A DNA stretch of 64,000 nucleotides from Leptospira selangorensis (GTDB lineage: Bacteria > Spirochaetota > Leptospiria > Leptospirales > Leptospiraceae). The position numbers and the translations under genes were made by a program. The DNA is taken from assembly GCF_004769405.1 (NCBI RefSeq), contig NZ_RQES01000018.1, positions 310,001 to 374,000 of the forward strand, in the 5' to 3' direction. Position 1 is the stretch's first letter. The number at the start of each line of letters is the position of its first letter. Below the pieces are notes generated by a model that worked only from the letters and a program-made list of their open reading frames with translations, made no database searches and was not told the origin of the DNA. Shown in pieces: positions 17,449 to 27,148 of the stretch.

Positions 17449-19709
17449 GTAAAAAAATCGCAGGTAAGACGATCCTAATCATTGGCGGAGGACTTTTACA
17501 GGTCCCAATCATCCAGACGGCAAAAACGATGCTTCTTAGGACAGTGGTGGCGGATATGAATCCGGAAGCACCTGGCCTGAAAATTTGTGATCTTCCTTTG
17601 ATCATGTCCACAAAGGACATAGAAGGAATGGTGAGAGAAGCCAAAAAATTATCCGCAACTACTAAGATAGACGGAGTTATCACCGCAGGAACGGATGCGA
17701 GTATGACTGTGGCCGCGGTAGCTAACGCGTTGGATCTTCCTGGTATTCGTTTTGTGGATGCGGAAGCTGCTTCCAATAAAGTAAAGATGAGAGAACGCCT
17801 GAAAAAAGCAGGAGTTCCTATTCCCGGATTTGCTCCTGTATGGAGTATCCAAGATACACGTGACGCGTTGGAATTCCTACAATTTCCTTTGGTGATGAAA
17901 CCTGCGGATAATATGGGTGCCCGTGGAGTTGTAAAAGTAAATAATAGAGAAGAGTTACAGGCAGCATTCAAACACGCCAAAAAATATTCTCCCACAGGTG
18001 AGATGATCCTAGAAGAATATATGCCTGGTCCCGAAGTTTCCGTGGATGCGCTTGCATGGGACGGAAAATATATGATCACAGGTCTTGCTGACCGTATCAT
18101 AGAAAGAGAACCTTATTTTATAGAGATGGGCCATAATATGCCTTCTGCTCTTTCTCCTGAGATCCAAAAAGAAATAGAAGATGTAATGTTCAGAGGAATG
18201 CAAGCTCTTGGGATCAGAAGAGGTGCGGGTAAAGGTGATATCAAAGTAACACCTACCGGTGTCAAAGTAGGAGAGATCGCTGCCAGACTTTCCGGTGGAT
18301 TCATGTCTGCTTTTACTTTTCCATTATCGAGCGGCATCAATTTGAATAGAGCCGCTATCTTAATCGCGCTTGGAGAAGAGCCGGATAATTTAGAGCCATT
18401 ATTTCATAGAGTATCCATAGAAAGAGCCTTACTTGCACCTAAAGGGAAACTTCTTGCGATCGACGGATTGGAAGAAGCTAAGAAGATAGAAGGTGTAACT
18501 GATATTTATCTATTACATAAAGTGGGAGATATTATCCCCGAGCCCACGAATAATATTGAAAAAACTGGGCATGTGATCATCTCTGCGGAAAATTTAAGCC
18601 AAGCAGAGAGTGTATTCTCCAAAGTATTAGATACGATTAAATTTACCTGTGATGAATTATATTCTATTTCCGAGAAAGAGATTGCGGCCAATGCAAGGTC
18701 TCGCTTTGGAAAAGAGATCTGTTGGGTCTGCAAGGTTTGCGACGGAACAGACTGTGCCTCTGGAGTTCCAGGCATGGGCGGTGTTGGAAGAATGCTTAGC
18801 TTCCAGGACAATATAAAGGCGTTAGAAGAATATTCTATTCTACCCAGATATATCCGAGACAATGTCCAAGCAAGCACTGAAAGCCAATTTTTAGGACAAA
18901 AATTATCCACTTCTTTCATGTGTGCGCCTATGACAGGAGCAATCACTAATATGAGCGGAGCCATGGATGAATATACTTTGGCTGCGGTTTTATTGGAAGG
19001 ATGTTTAGCTTCTGGCAGCTTAGCATGGTTAGGCGATGGAGCAAGTCCTGAAAAATATCTGATCATTCTGGAAGCTCTTAAAAAAGTAGAAGGTAAAGGG
19101 ATTCTTATCTGTAAACCTAGAGAAGATGAAGGGTTGATCAAAGAAAGATTTCAAGAGGCAGAAGCTCAGGGAGTTCTTGCTCTGGGTATGGACATAGACG
19201 CTGTGAATTTCAAAACTCTGGTCCAGAAAAAAATCCCTTCTGTCACGAGAGGGGTGGATGCTCTTTCTAAAATACGTTCTTATACAAAACTTCCTTTTAT
19301 CCTAAAAGGTGTGATGAGTCCGGAAGATGCTATCCTTGCAAAAGAAGCAGGAGCGGATGCGATCGTTGTTTCCAATCATGGTGGCAGAGTGCTGGACGAT
19401 ATGCCTGGGACCGCAAGAGTTCTTCCTATGATCCGCGAGGCATTAGGCCCCGATTTTCCGATCTCCGTGGATGGAGGGGTGAGAAGTGGGGCAGACGTTT
19501 TCAAAATGCATGCATTAGGTGCGAACAATGTTCTGGTCGGAAGGCCTATGGCGATTTCTGCTGTGGGCGGAGGGGTGGCTGGAGTCCGTTTTTTAGTAGG
19601 CCAATACACGGAAGGTTTGGCACAGGCGATGAATACGGTGGGAGTTTCCAGAATTTCCGAGATTAGGAAAGAATTTATTTTTAGAAAAAAAGAAGAAACT
19701 CCTTCTTAA
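17445..19709 (+). CDS. ATP-grasp / FMN-dependent alpha-hydroxyacid dehydrogenase fusion protein
   Basis: A 754-aa two-domain enzyme. Residues about 1-395 are an ATP-grasp ligase: dinucleotide-like TILIIGGGLLQ, a central lid and ATP site with LVMKPADNMGARGV, EEYMPGPEVSVDAL, and GEIAARLSGGF. Residues about 402-745 are an alpha-hydroxyacid dehydrogenase barrel: a four-Cys cluster at 426, 429, 432 and 437 (CWVCKVCDGTDC), PGMGGVGRML, the catalytic His645 in SNHGGRVLDDMP, and FMN-phosphate-binding VDGGVRSGADV and NVLVGRP. Clostridial stand-alone FMN proteins carry a similar Cys cluster. The GTG start overlaps the mnmA stop by four bases. Each domain is clear; the joint reaction is unknown. Confidence 0.85.
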   Translation: MSKKIAGKTILIIGGGLLQVPIIQTAKTMLLRTVVADMNPEAPGLKICDLPLIMSTKDIEGMVREAKKLSATTKIDGVITAGTDASMTVAAVANALDLPGIRFVDAEAASNKVKMRERLKKAGVPIPGFAPVWSIQDTRDALEFLQFPLVMKPADNMGARGVVKVNNREELQAAFKHAKKYSPTGEMILEEYMPGPEVSVDALAWDGKYMITGLADRIIEREPYFIEMGHNMPSALSPEIQKEIEDVMFRGMQALGIRRGAGKGDIKVTPTGVKVGEIAARLSGGFMSAFTFPLSSGINLNRAAILIALGEEPDNLEPLFHRVSIERALLAPKGKLLAIDGLEEAKKIEGVTDIYLLHKVGDIIPEPTNNIEKTGHVIISAENLSQAESVFSKVLDTIKFTCDELYSISEKEIAANARSRFGKEICWVCKVCDGTDCASGVPGMGGVGRMLSFQDNIKALEEYSILPRYIRDNVQASTESQFLGQKLSTSFMCAPMTGAITNMSGAMDEYTLAAVLLEGCLASGSLAWLGDGASPEKYLIILEALKKVEGKGILICKPREDEGLIKERFQEAEAQGVLALGMDIDAVNFKTLVQKKIPSVTRGVDALSKIRSYTKLPFILKGVMSPEDAILAKEAGADAIVVSNHGGRVLDDMPGTARVLPMIREALGPDFPISVDGGVRSGADVFKMHALGANNVLVGRPMAISAVGGGVAGVRFLVGQYTEGLAQAMNTVGVSRISEIRKEFIFRKKEETPS

Positions 19710-19917
19710 ATTCAAACTTAGATTTTTCTTTTTGCCGGAGTTTTGATACAATTCCACAAAAGGCCTTCCGGGCATCCCCACAACGTATTAGTAGAATATA
19801 ATGCAAAAAGAATGATCCGGAAAATTCCTTGGAACCAGTAATTTCCTTTCCCTAAACGAGGGAGCCGCTAAACTCGGATTCCTTGTTAAAGGAAAAGGTC
19901 TCCTTTAGGAGGAAAGT

Positions 19918-21129
19918 TTGGATAGGACAGTCAAAGAAACAGAGGCTCTGACTAAAATCCTCCAAACATTGTTTGCGAGATTGCCTGTTTCCGTAGAAAT
20001 TAAAGGCAGATCCTATCCTGCAAAAATTGTAGGGATCAAAGACAATATTTATCTTCTGGCTTCTTTACCCGGAAAATCGGATGGGGAGAAAACCAGGATC
20101 CTATTTCTCACTCATAATAATCATTTTTTCCATGGTGTTTTTACTGTTGTTCAAAGAAATGCGACAAACGGATTGGAATTACTTAGGATCCAGGCTGTAA
20201 AAGTCAGCGAGGCAAAACGTGCCCAAGGTAGGGTTGAACTGGAAGGCGGAGGTGGAGAACCTATCATTCTCACCAATATTATCAACCAACTTCATTTAAG
20301 ACGTTCATTAGGTTTTATTGATAAAATAGTAGAGACAATCCTTCAGAAACATGCCAAAAAAATGAAGGAAACCTATCCTGATTCTTTGATCTATTTTTCG
20401 GATAGAATGGATAATAGACTTAGGATCATGTACAATTTCGAACAATCCATCTTTGTTACCAATCGTTTGGAAAGAAGTTCGGGTGGAGCAGGGCAAAATT
20501 TTGTTCCAATCGAAGAATATCTAAAACTTCTAACATTGAATAAAATTGAATCCAGATTTATTTCCGAAATTTCAGTTCTAATACGTTATAAAAATTATAC
20601 TCCGCTTGGTTATGTGCAGGTTCTTTCTGACAAACCTATGGATACGGAAGATTATAATAAGATCACATTATTTGCCGCTGCAATTTCCAGAGATGTGATC
20701 GCTTCCGGATTCTTTCAGGAATCCAAGGAAAGATGTATGGCAGAAGACATCAGCAGAAGTGGACTTGGATTTTTCCATCCTCAATCCATTTTTTTCTCCA
20801 GAAGTTTTGCAGTGGGTGAAATATTACTCTGCGATGTACAATTGAACCAAGAATTAAGAGGAACTTATCGTGCGGTGATCCGGAATATCACGAACACAGA
20901 TAAGATGTTCCGCATAGGTTTACAATTTTTTAATTTGAATTCCAAAGAAGAAGAAATGTTAAACCAATTTGTGGATTCCAGATTAGGACCGGGAGAAGGT
21001 TCCCAAGCACCGGAATCGACTGTCCAAGATTCAGGTCCTCCTTCTGAAGAGGAATCTGCGCCCGAAATGGAAACAGTTTCGGAAGAAGTGCCTGATATGG
21101 GTTTTGAAGGAGAAGAAGAGTCTGTCTAA
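19918..21129 (+). CDS. PilZ-domain protein
   Basis: A 403-aa cytoplasmic protein. The C-terminal portion (about 275-365) has a PilZ-like segment with RCMAEDISRSGLGF, matching the D-x-S-x-x-G half of the c-di-GMP-binding motif; the upstream RxxxR half is not clearly intact. The N-terminal 270 residues hold a beta-rich region followed by helices and are not recognised. The tail is acidic and probably disordered. The TTG start at 19918 is fixed by a perfect AGGAGG with normal spacing. The 208-base gap upstream holds no gene I can see. Confidence 0.7.
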   Translation: MDRTVKETEALTKILQTLFARLPVSVEIKGRSYPAKIVGIKDNIYLLASLPGKSDGEKTRILFLTHNNHFFHGVFTVVQRNATNGLELLRIQAVKVSEAKRAQGRVELEGGGGEPIILTNIINQLHLRRSLGFIDKIVETILQKHAKKMKETYPDSLIYFSDRMDNRLRIMYNFEQSIFVTNRLERSSGGAGQNFVPIEEYLKLLTLNKIESRFISEISVLIRYKNYTPLGYVQVLSDKPMDTEDYNKITLFAAAISRDVIASGFFQESKERCMAEDISRSGLGFFHPQSIFFSRSFAVGEILLCDVQLNQELRGTYRAVIRNITNTDKMFRIGLQFFNLNSKEEEMLNQFVDSRLGPGEGSQAPESTVQDSGPPSEEESAPEMETVSEEVPDMGFEGEEESV

Positions 21130-22093
21130 TTCTTCTACACAGGAAGGCCTCAAAACAAAGATCGGAAAAGAAGAGGCGGGCACTAGGCTTGATGTATTTC
21201 TTGCTTCCAGATTTACTTATCAATCCAGATCCAATTGGAGAAAAATATTAGAAGAAGGTAAAATACTCGTCCAAGGAAAAGTTGCAAAACCTTCTTATAC
21301 AATCAAAGAAGGGGATGAGATACTTTATCTTCCCGGAGAAAGTTTCGAACCTCCCGTTCAAACCGATTTCCAAATTTTATTCGAAGACTCCCATTATATC
21401 GCTGTAGAAAAACCGGGAGATATTCCAATACATAGTGCAGGAAGATATAGAAAGAATAATCTCACCGACTTATTAGAAGAAGATCCTCGTTTCGAAAAAA
21501 TGTATACCATCCATAGATTGGATAGAGAAACTTCGGGAGTTGTGGTTTTTGGGAAAAATTCGGAAGCTGCTTCTAAATTGTCCGAATTATTCTCCAAAAG
21601 AAAGGTAAACAAAACGTATATTTCTTATGTTTGGGGAAATTTTCCAGCATCCGTTAGAGCAAAAGGGTTCTTGATATCTGACCCTTCTTCTTTGATCCGT
21701 AAAAAAAGAAAATTTGTCTTTGAAAATTCTTTTCGAAAATTAGAAACTCCGGAAGAAGATTCGGAAACCTGCGAAACCAATTTTAGGAAAATCGGAGAAG
21801 GAACGTTTCAGGGGATACCCTTTTCTAAAGTGTATTGTTTTCCTAAAACGGGAAGACTCCATCAAATCAGGGCTACGTTATATTCCTTAGGATTTCCTTT
21901 ACTCGGAGATAAAATTTACGGCAAGGATGAGGAAACATTTCTGGAATTTATAGAAGGAAAAGATCCGGACTTGATTGCCAGACTTGGAATGAACAGGCAG
22001 GCCTTACATTCCAGTTCTTTAAAGTTCGTTCATCCATTTACCGGAATAAAAACTAAGATCCGATCTAATTTACCAAAGGATTTTCCGGAATGA
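21104..22093 (+). CDS. RluA-family rRNA/tRNA pseudouridine synthase
   Basis: Isomerises specific uridines to pseudouridine. Residues 20-75 form an S4 RNA-binding domain (TRLDVFLASRF, ILVQGKVAKPSYTIKEGDEI); the catalytic domain has VEKPGDIPIH, the active-site Asp140 in IHRLDRETSGV, and KTGRLHQIRATL. Length (329 aa) fits RluA/RluC/RluD but I cannot say which uridine it targets. The TTG start lies 26 bases inside the PilZ gene; the stop overlaps nhaC by four bases (ATGA). Confidence 0.9.
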   Translation: MKEKKSLSNSSTQEGLKTKIGKEEAGTRLDVFLASRFTYQSRSNWRKILEEGKILVQGKVAKPSYTIKEGDEILYLPGESFEPPVQTDFQILFEDSHYIAVEKPGDIPIHSAGRYRKNNLTDLLEEDPRFEKMYTIHRLDRETSGVVVFGKNSEAASKLSELFSKRKVNKTYISYVWGNFPASVRAKGFLISDPSSLIRKKRKFVFENSFRKLETPEEDSETCETNFRKIGEGTFQGIPFSKVYCFPKTGRLHQIRATLYSLGFPLLGDKIYGKDEETFLEFIEGKDPDLIARLGMNRQALHSSSLKFVHPFTGIKTKIRSNLPKDFPE

Positions 22094-23538
22094 ACGAAAA
22101 ACCAGGATTTTGGATCTCCTTATTTCCACTTGGATTTTTGATCCTCTCTTTGAGTACTGCGGGATATTTATTCGGAAGTGGAATCGCAGAAGGACCTGCT
22201 CAAATTTTATTATTCAGTGCAGGTGCAATTTCCGCAGGGATTTCCAGGCTTAGAGGAATTTCTTGGGAGAAGATAGAAGACACAATTTTAGATTCTCTTC
22301 GAAATGTTTTGCAGCCTATACTCATTTTACTTTTAATAGGCGCATTGATAGGAATTTGGATCCGTTCCGGGATCGTTCCGGCACTCATAGTATGGGGGCT
22401 GGAATTATTAAAGCCTGAGATCTTCTTGCCTTCAGCACTTATCTTATCCTCGGTAGTTTCTTTGGCCACCGGAAGTTCTTGGTCCACTGCGGGAACTATA
22501 GGTGTCGCATTGATCGGAGTGGGGGCCGGGCTTGGAAAACCATTAGGAATGGTAGCAGGAGCCGTAGTCTCAGGAGCTTATTTCGGGGATAAACTTTCTC
22601 CTTTTTCGGAAACTACAAATCTTGCATCTTCCATCACCGGGGTTTCGCTTTTATCACATATACGTAATATGGCTAGGACTACTTTGCCCGCATTCGGGAT
22701 TTGTCTTTTGGCATTCGGGTTTTTGGGTTGGGGTGGAAGCCAAGGTGAAACAGAAACTGCAACCGGACCCGTGATCTCCGCTTTAAAAGCTGAATTCCAA
22801 ATTTCTTGGGTTCTGCTACTTCCGCCACTCCTTACATTCTTTCTCATCTATTTTAGGGTGTCTGCGATTCCTTCTATCTTTATCGGGATCTTGAGCGGAG
22901 GAGTTTGTTTTCTTATAACCCAATCCAATATATATGCAAATTCTTTAAACTTCCAGGATGCTGCTTCTGCCGCTTTTAAAAATTTAGTCTCGGCTGCATC
23001 CGAAGGCACAAAGGTCAAGACTGGACATACGGTTGTAGATGGATTATTATCCAGAGGTGGAATGTCTTCTATGCTTTCCACAGTTTGGCTGATTATCTCC
23101 GCTATGTTTTATGCAGGAATTATGGAAGGAGGTGGAATGACCCAAGTTTTAGCGGAGAAGGTTTTAAATTGGGCTAAGGCAAGAGGATCCTTATTCGCTG
23201 CTACAGTATTCACCTGTATGGGGACCAATTTATTCTGTGCAGACCAATATCTTGCAATTGTGGTCCCAGGAAAAATGTTCAAAGAGGCCTATTCCAGAAA
23301 AGGACTAGATCCTAGAAATCTTTCCAGATGTTTGGAGGATTCCGGAACAATGACTTCTGCATTAGTGCCTTGGAATTCTTGTGGTTCCTTTATGGCTACA
23401 GCATTAGGAGTTCCTACACATGTATATCTTCCTTACGCATTCTTAAATTTACTTTCTCCTTTGTTTTCCTTAATCACCGGATGGACGGGTTGGGGCCTGG
23501 CAGGAAAAGATCCTGAACTTAAAAAAGAATTATCCTGA
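22090..23538 (+). CDS. nhaC: NhaC-family Na+/H+ antiporter
   Basis: An inner-membrane exchanger of Na+ for H+. The 482-aa protein has 11-12 hydrophobic segments; the family signature GDKLSPFSETTNLAS is near residue 165 and ATGSSWSTAGTIGVALIGVG precedes it. A second conserved half contains FTCMGTNLFCADQYLAIVVPG. It is translationally coupled to the pseudouridine synthase by an ATGA overlap. Substrate specificity within NhaC (Na+, malate/lactate exchange) cannot be told from the sequence. Confidence 0.92.
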   Translation: MNEKPGFWISLFPLGFLILSLSTAGYLFGSGIAEGPAQILLFSAGAISAGISRLRGISWEKIEDTILDSLRNVLQPILILLLIGALIGIWIRSGIVPALIVWGLELLKPEIFLPSALILSSVVSLATGSSWSTAGTIGVALIGVGAGLGKPLGMVAGAVVSGAYFGDKLSPFSETTNLASSITGVSLLSHIRNMARTTLPAFGICLLAFGFLGWGGSQGETETATGPVISALKAEFQISWVLLLPPLLTFFLIYFRVSAIPSIFIGILSGGVCFLITQSNIYANSLNFQDAASAAFKNLVSAASEGTKVKTGHTVVDGLLSRGGMSSMLSTVWLIISAMFYAGIMEGGGMTQVLAEKVLNWAKARGSLFAATVFTCMGTNLFCADQYLAIVVPGKMFKEAYSRKGLDPRNLSRCLEDSGTMTSALVPWNSCGSFMATALGVPTHVYLPYAFLNLLSPLFSLITGWTGWGLAGKDPELKKELS

Positions 23539-23640
23539 ACTCTTTTTCGCTTTTAAGAAGAAGATGCTTTCTATAACATTTGCTCGATTATAAATCTCAG
23601 AAAAATGCTTGTGTCGTTACAGCGATATGCGAAAATACTA

Positions 23641-23665
23641 AAAAAGTGAGCAAAAGCTCACATTT
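23641..23665 (+). terminator. Stem-loop between nhaC and the copper operon
   Basis: GTGAGC-AAAA-GCTCAC with flanking A/T pairing, about 100 bases after the nhaC stop and 60 bases before the next start. It could terminate nhaC transcription or sit in the 5' leader of the copper operon; the downstream T run is short. Confidence 0.4.
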
Positions 23666-23725
23666 TAAAAAGGCATGTCTCGGGTGAAATTCCGAGATAC
23701 TTCGAATATGAGGAGAGGAGTTCCG

Positions 23726-25732
23726 ATGCCTAAATTCCATTTAAATAAAAGGTACGTTCCCATTATAGGACTATTGGTCCTGGGAATTTTGATGGGAGCC
23801 TTCGCTTCTTCTTGCAGTGGCAAAGAGGGAGAGACAACGGAAGGTTTTGCCCATGTGGTAATGGTGGATAATGCATTTTCTCCCCCTATGCAAAAGATCC
23901 CAATCGGCGGTCAGATCGAATTTATAAATTCTGGGGCCAACCCTCATAATGCGATCGCAGTGGATAAGTCTTGGTCTACCGAAAAAAGTTTCGGTAATAT
24001 CGTGATGCCGAGAGGTGCCAAGGTAAAGATCAGTTATCCTAAGGAAGGAGTGTTTCCTTATTACTGCAGCTTTCATGCTTCTCCTGACGGAAAAAGCGGA
24101 ATGGTTGCAGACATCGTAGTCGGAAATGCCGCTTATAACCCAGCTGCAAGAGCAGGTAAAGATTGGAAGGTCGCTGAAAAATTTTCAGGAACCACTCGTA
24201 AGGTTCCACAAATGTATCCTACCATCCAAAACGCAGTGGATGCCGCTTCTCCTGGAGATCTTATCCTGATCGACGAAGGTGTATATTACGAAGAAGTGGT
24301 GGTTACTACTCCTTCTCTTACATTAAGAGGAACGGATAGAAATAAAGTAATCTTAGACGGTCAGTTCCAAAGAGCGAATGGTGTTATCGTAGTTGGGGCA
24401 AATGGTGTTGCAGTAGAGAATATGACTGCAAGAAACGCAACCTTAAACGGATTCTTTTGGACAGGTGTAAAAGGATATAGAGGTTCTTATCTAACCGCTT
24501 ATAATAACGGAGACTACGGAATCTATGCTTTCGATTCTGTGAACGGAGTATTAGAACATTCTTATGCTTCCGGATCTCCTGATGCGGGAATTTATGTAGG
24601 TCAATGTTATCCTTGTAAGGCAATTCTTTATGATGTGATTTCTGAGAATAGCGCCTTGGGTTATTCCGGAACGAACGCCGGAGGAGAATTATATATCCTC
24701 AGTTCCATCTGGAGAAATAATATCGTAGGTTTGGGACCGAATTCCTTGGATAGAGAACTTCTTCCTCCGGAAAGAGAAACTTATATTATTGGGAATTTAA
24801 TCTATGATAATAATAACCTGACCGCTCCAATCAAACCTCTGGAATATCCTACTTACGGAACAGGGATCTTGATCGCGGGTGGTTTACATAATGTGATCAA
24901 AAATAACGTTGTGATCGGACATGATAACCACGGGATCGCGATCTTCCCAAACTTGGATGAGAATTTCTGGTTCTCTCATAGAAATATTGTAGAAGGGAAC
25001 ATTGTACATTCTTCCGGTTTTGGAGACTTGACTCTTGCAGGACCGATTAGTATTGGAAACTGTTTCTCAAATAATAAATTCCAGACCTCTGTTCCTCCTT
25101 TATTAGAAAAAACGAATTCTTGCGGTTCAGGGATCAGAATTCCAATGGGCGGAGAAATTTTCACTGCGTATAATGCGCTTTCTTTAATGGTGGATGCAAC
25201 TCACGGAATTTATCCAAGTGGGGATTGGAAGAACCAACCGGTTCCTTCTCCCCAAGCAAATATTCCTGGTGGGGTTTCTGCTCCAATCAAACCTGCGATC
25301 CATCCTTTCGAAGACTTCGGTTTGGATTTGGATAAAGTAAAACTTCCGGAAGAAGCGGCTAAGATCCTGGCAGAAAGAAAACCTAAGTTCGGAGACGTTC
25401 TGGGCGGATTCTCTGTGCCTAAACCTTTGGATATCCAAATAGTGATATTCCGTTGGTTCGGATACTTACTTCCGCTACTTCTTTACGTATGTTTGGTCAG
25501 CTTAAGTGTTTATGATCTGGTTTCTAAATCGGAAATTAGTCCTGGCAAATACGTATGGTTAGCATTCGTTTCCTTAGTGCCTTATATCGGAGGAGGAGCT
25601 TATCTTCTTTCAGGCAAATCTTCTTATCCTAAATACCTGAGATTCACTTTGGTATTCGCCGGATTCGGAGCTTCTCTGGCATTCATTCTCTATCTTGGAT
25701 TTACCATAGTAGGGAACGTCGGAGCGGGTTGA
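23726..25732 (+). CDS. Cupredoxin / parallel beta-helix / PLDc_N membrane lipoprotein (NosD-like)
   Basis: A 668-aa mosaic. It starts with a signal peptide ending in a lipobox-like SSC. A cupredoxin domain follows with all type-1 copper ligands visible: His in NPHNAIAV, Cys and His in YYCSFH, and a Met in GKSGM. Next is a right-handed beta-helix (about 170-480) with repeats typical of NosD/carbohydrate-binding proteins, such as LILIDEGVYYEEVVV and NVVIGHDNHGIAI. The last 100 residues hold three membrane segments of PLDc_N type. I chose the ATG at 23726 because GGAG lies at good spacing. It heads a four-gene operon with a multicopper oxidase and SCO1, pointing to copper handling at the cell surface. 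Confidence 0.8.
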   Translation: MPKFHLNKRYVPIIGLLVLGILMGAFASSCSGKEGETTEGFAHVVMVDNAFSPPMQKIPIGGQIEFINSGANPHNAIAVDKSWSTEKSFGNIVMPRGAKVKISYPKEGVFPYYCSFHASPDGKSGMVADIVVGNAAYNPAARAGKDWKVAEKFSGTTRKVPQMYPTIQNAVDAASPGDLILIDEGVYYEEVVVTTPSLTLRGTDRNKVILDGQFQRANGVIVVGANGVAVENMTARNATLNGFFWTGVKGYRGSYLTAYNNGDYGIYAFDSVNGVLEHSYASGSPDAGIYVGQCYPCKAILYDVISENSALGYSGTNAGGELYILSSIWRNNIVGLGPNSLDRELLPPERETYIIGNLIYDNNNLTAPIKPLEYPTYGTGILIAGGLHNVIKNNVVIGHDNHGIAIFPNLDENFWFSHRNIVEGNIVHSSGFGDLTLAGPISIGNCFSNNKFQTSVPPLLEKTNSCGSGIRIPMGGEIFTAYNALSLMVDATHGIYPSGDWKNQPVPSPQANIPGGVSAPIKPAIHPFEDFGLDLDKVKLPEEAAKILAERKPKFGDVLGGFSVPKPLDIQIVIFRWFGYLLPLLLYVCLVSLSVYDLVSKSEISPGKYVWLAFVSLVPYIGGGAYLLSGKSSYPKYLRFTLVFAGFGASLAFILYLGFTIVGNVGAG

Positions 25733-25782
25733 TCTTAGGAAACTAATACATTAAAATTTTAGAATATATTAAGGAGTTATTT

Positions 25783-26097
25783 ATGGAAACTACTCAATTT
25801 TACGATCCCGGATTTTTTACCCTACTTTTCAATTTTTACGGATACTATATTTTCTACATTTTATTCGCTCTCTGGGCTCCTTTAGCCCTGATCGATTTGT
25901 CTAAAAGAGAGGATGTGGATCCTAAAAAAGGAAGTTTATGGACTGCGGCGATCATTCTTGTTCCTCTATTCGGGGCAGGAGCTTATCATATTGTAGGCGG
26001 TTCTAAGATCCCATCTTGGGCAAAGAACAGTCTTGTGTATGGTGGAATCGGACTTTTGGTTTTAACACTTCTGATCTCCACGATCGCAAGATTCTAA
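25783..26097 (+). CDS. Small PLDc_N-type membrane protein
   Basis: A 104-aa protein with three hydrophobic segments. Its sequence is similar to the C-terminal 100 residues of the preceding 668-aa protein: both have an F/W-GY start, a hydrophobic helix ending in a D-L motif, Lys-rich turn, then LVPLFGAGAYHIVGG here and LVPYIGGGAYLLSGK there. This is the pattern of the PLDc_N domain, also found at the N-terminus of cardiolipin synthases. It lies 50 bases downstream of that gene, with AAGGAG before the ATG. It is probably a membrane partner of the operon's exported proteins. Confidence 0.8.
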   Translation: METTQFYDPGFFTLLFNFYGYYIFYILFALWAPLALIDLSKREDVDPKKGSLWTAAIILVPLFGAGAYHIVGGSKIPSWAKNSLVYGGIGLLVLTLLISTIARF

Positions 26098-26113
26098 TAA
26101 ACGGAAAGGTAAT

Positions 26114-27148
26114 ATGAATCGGAAGGATTTCCTTCGTTGGTTAGGAATAGGCGGTGCCGGACTCGCAGCGGGTACCGGGATCGCCGGAATTACCTCGGGT
26201 AAAAAAGAAGATCCACTTTGTAGGACAGGATCTTCCGTTCCTGGGCAGATTTCTTCTACTCCGAATCCTTCTATCCGACTGCCTGGATCAATAGGTGGGA
26301 ATTCCTACGGAAGTATGGTCCATCCTCCTATGTTCGTGGACGCAGCGTTCTTGTCTAGGATGGAATTGAATGCCACAATTCCCCAAGCACCTCCTGGTTC
26401 TAAATTTCGTTCCGAAGTCAATATTATAGAAATGCCGTTGACTGTGGCTCATAACACAGTTGTGGATGCTTGGACCTTTGATGGTGTTGTTCCTGGAAAA
26501 GTGATACGCGCAAGACTTGGCCAGGAGATGGAACTTCTTTTTAGGAATCATTCCAATCATCCTCATTCTGTCCATTTTCATGGAACTCATGATCCGGGGC
26601 AAGATGGTTGGGAACCGATCGCTCCAGGCGCAGAAAGAATTTATAAGATCACTGCCGGTCCAATCGGTTTTCATCCTTACCATTGCCATGTTCCTCCTTT
26701 AGCGAGTCATATGTCTAAGGGTTTGTATGGTGGATTTATTGTAGATCCTCCAGGAGGAAGACCTCCTGCATTAGAGTTCATGTTGATACTTGCAGGTTGG
26801 GATCTAAATGAAACCGGTCGTAACGATATCTATGCTTGGAACGGTATCGCTGGATATTATGATCGTTTCCCGATCAAAGTCCCTGTTGGTAAAAAAGTAA
26901 GATTGTATATAGCAAATATGACTGAACATGATCCTGTTGCTTCTTTTCATCTTCATTCCCAAACATTTGATGTGTATAGGACCGGGACCAAACTTGTGCC
27001 TGATGAACATACTGATGTGATCACTCTTGGACAAACGGAAAGGGCAATCGTAGAATTTACACTTACTAAAAGAGGAAGGTATATGTTCCATCCTCACCAG
27101 ACCCATATGGCTGACAGAGGGGCAATGGGTTGGATCGTAGCAGTATGA
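26114..27148 (+). CDS. Two-domain multicopper oxidase, Tat-exported
   Basis: A 344-aa protein with a Tat-like signal (NRKDFLRWLGIGGAGLAAG). Two cupredoxin domains carry four His motifs of a trinuclear copper centre: HFH at 154-156, HCH at 190-192, HLH at 279-281 and HPH at 326-328. Cys191 with His149 or His151 and His199 forms a type-1 site in the first domain; the axial position appears to be Leu204 instead of Met, which usually raises the redox potential. The layout resembles two-domain laccases and copper nitrite reductases; the substrate is unknown. It is 16 bases after the PLDc_N gene and overlaps the SCO1 gene by four bases. Confidence 0.85.
   Translation: MNRKDFLRWLGIGGAGLAAGTGIAGITSGKKEDPLCRTGSSVPGQISSTPNPSIRLPGSIGGNSYGSMVHPPMFVDAAFLSRMELNATIPQAPPGSKFRSEVNIIEMPLTVAHNTVVDAWTFDGVVPGKVIRARLGQEMELLFRNHSNHPHSVHFHGTHDPGQDGWEPIAPGAERIYKITAGPIGFHPYHCHVPPLASHMSKGLYGGFIVDPPGGRPPALEFMLILAGWDLNETGRNDIYAWNGIAGYYDRFPIKVPVGKKVRLYIANMTEHDPVASFHLHSQTFDVYRTGTKLVPDEHTDVITLGQTERAIVEFTLTKRGRYMFHPHQTHMADRGAMGWIVAV

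Noticed and set aside
18506..19141. Long minus-strand open frame of 211 codons inside the ATP-grasp/FMN gene
   Set aside because: The plus strand encodes clear conserved motifs across the same bases, and antisense frames of this size are common here.
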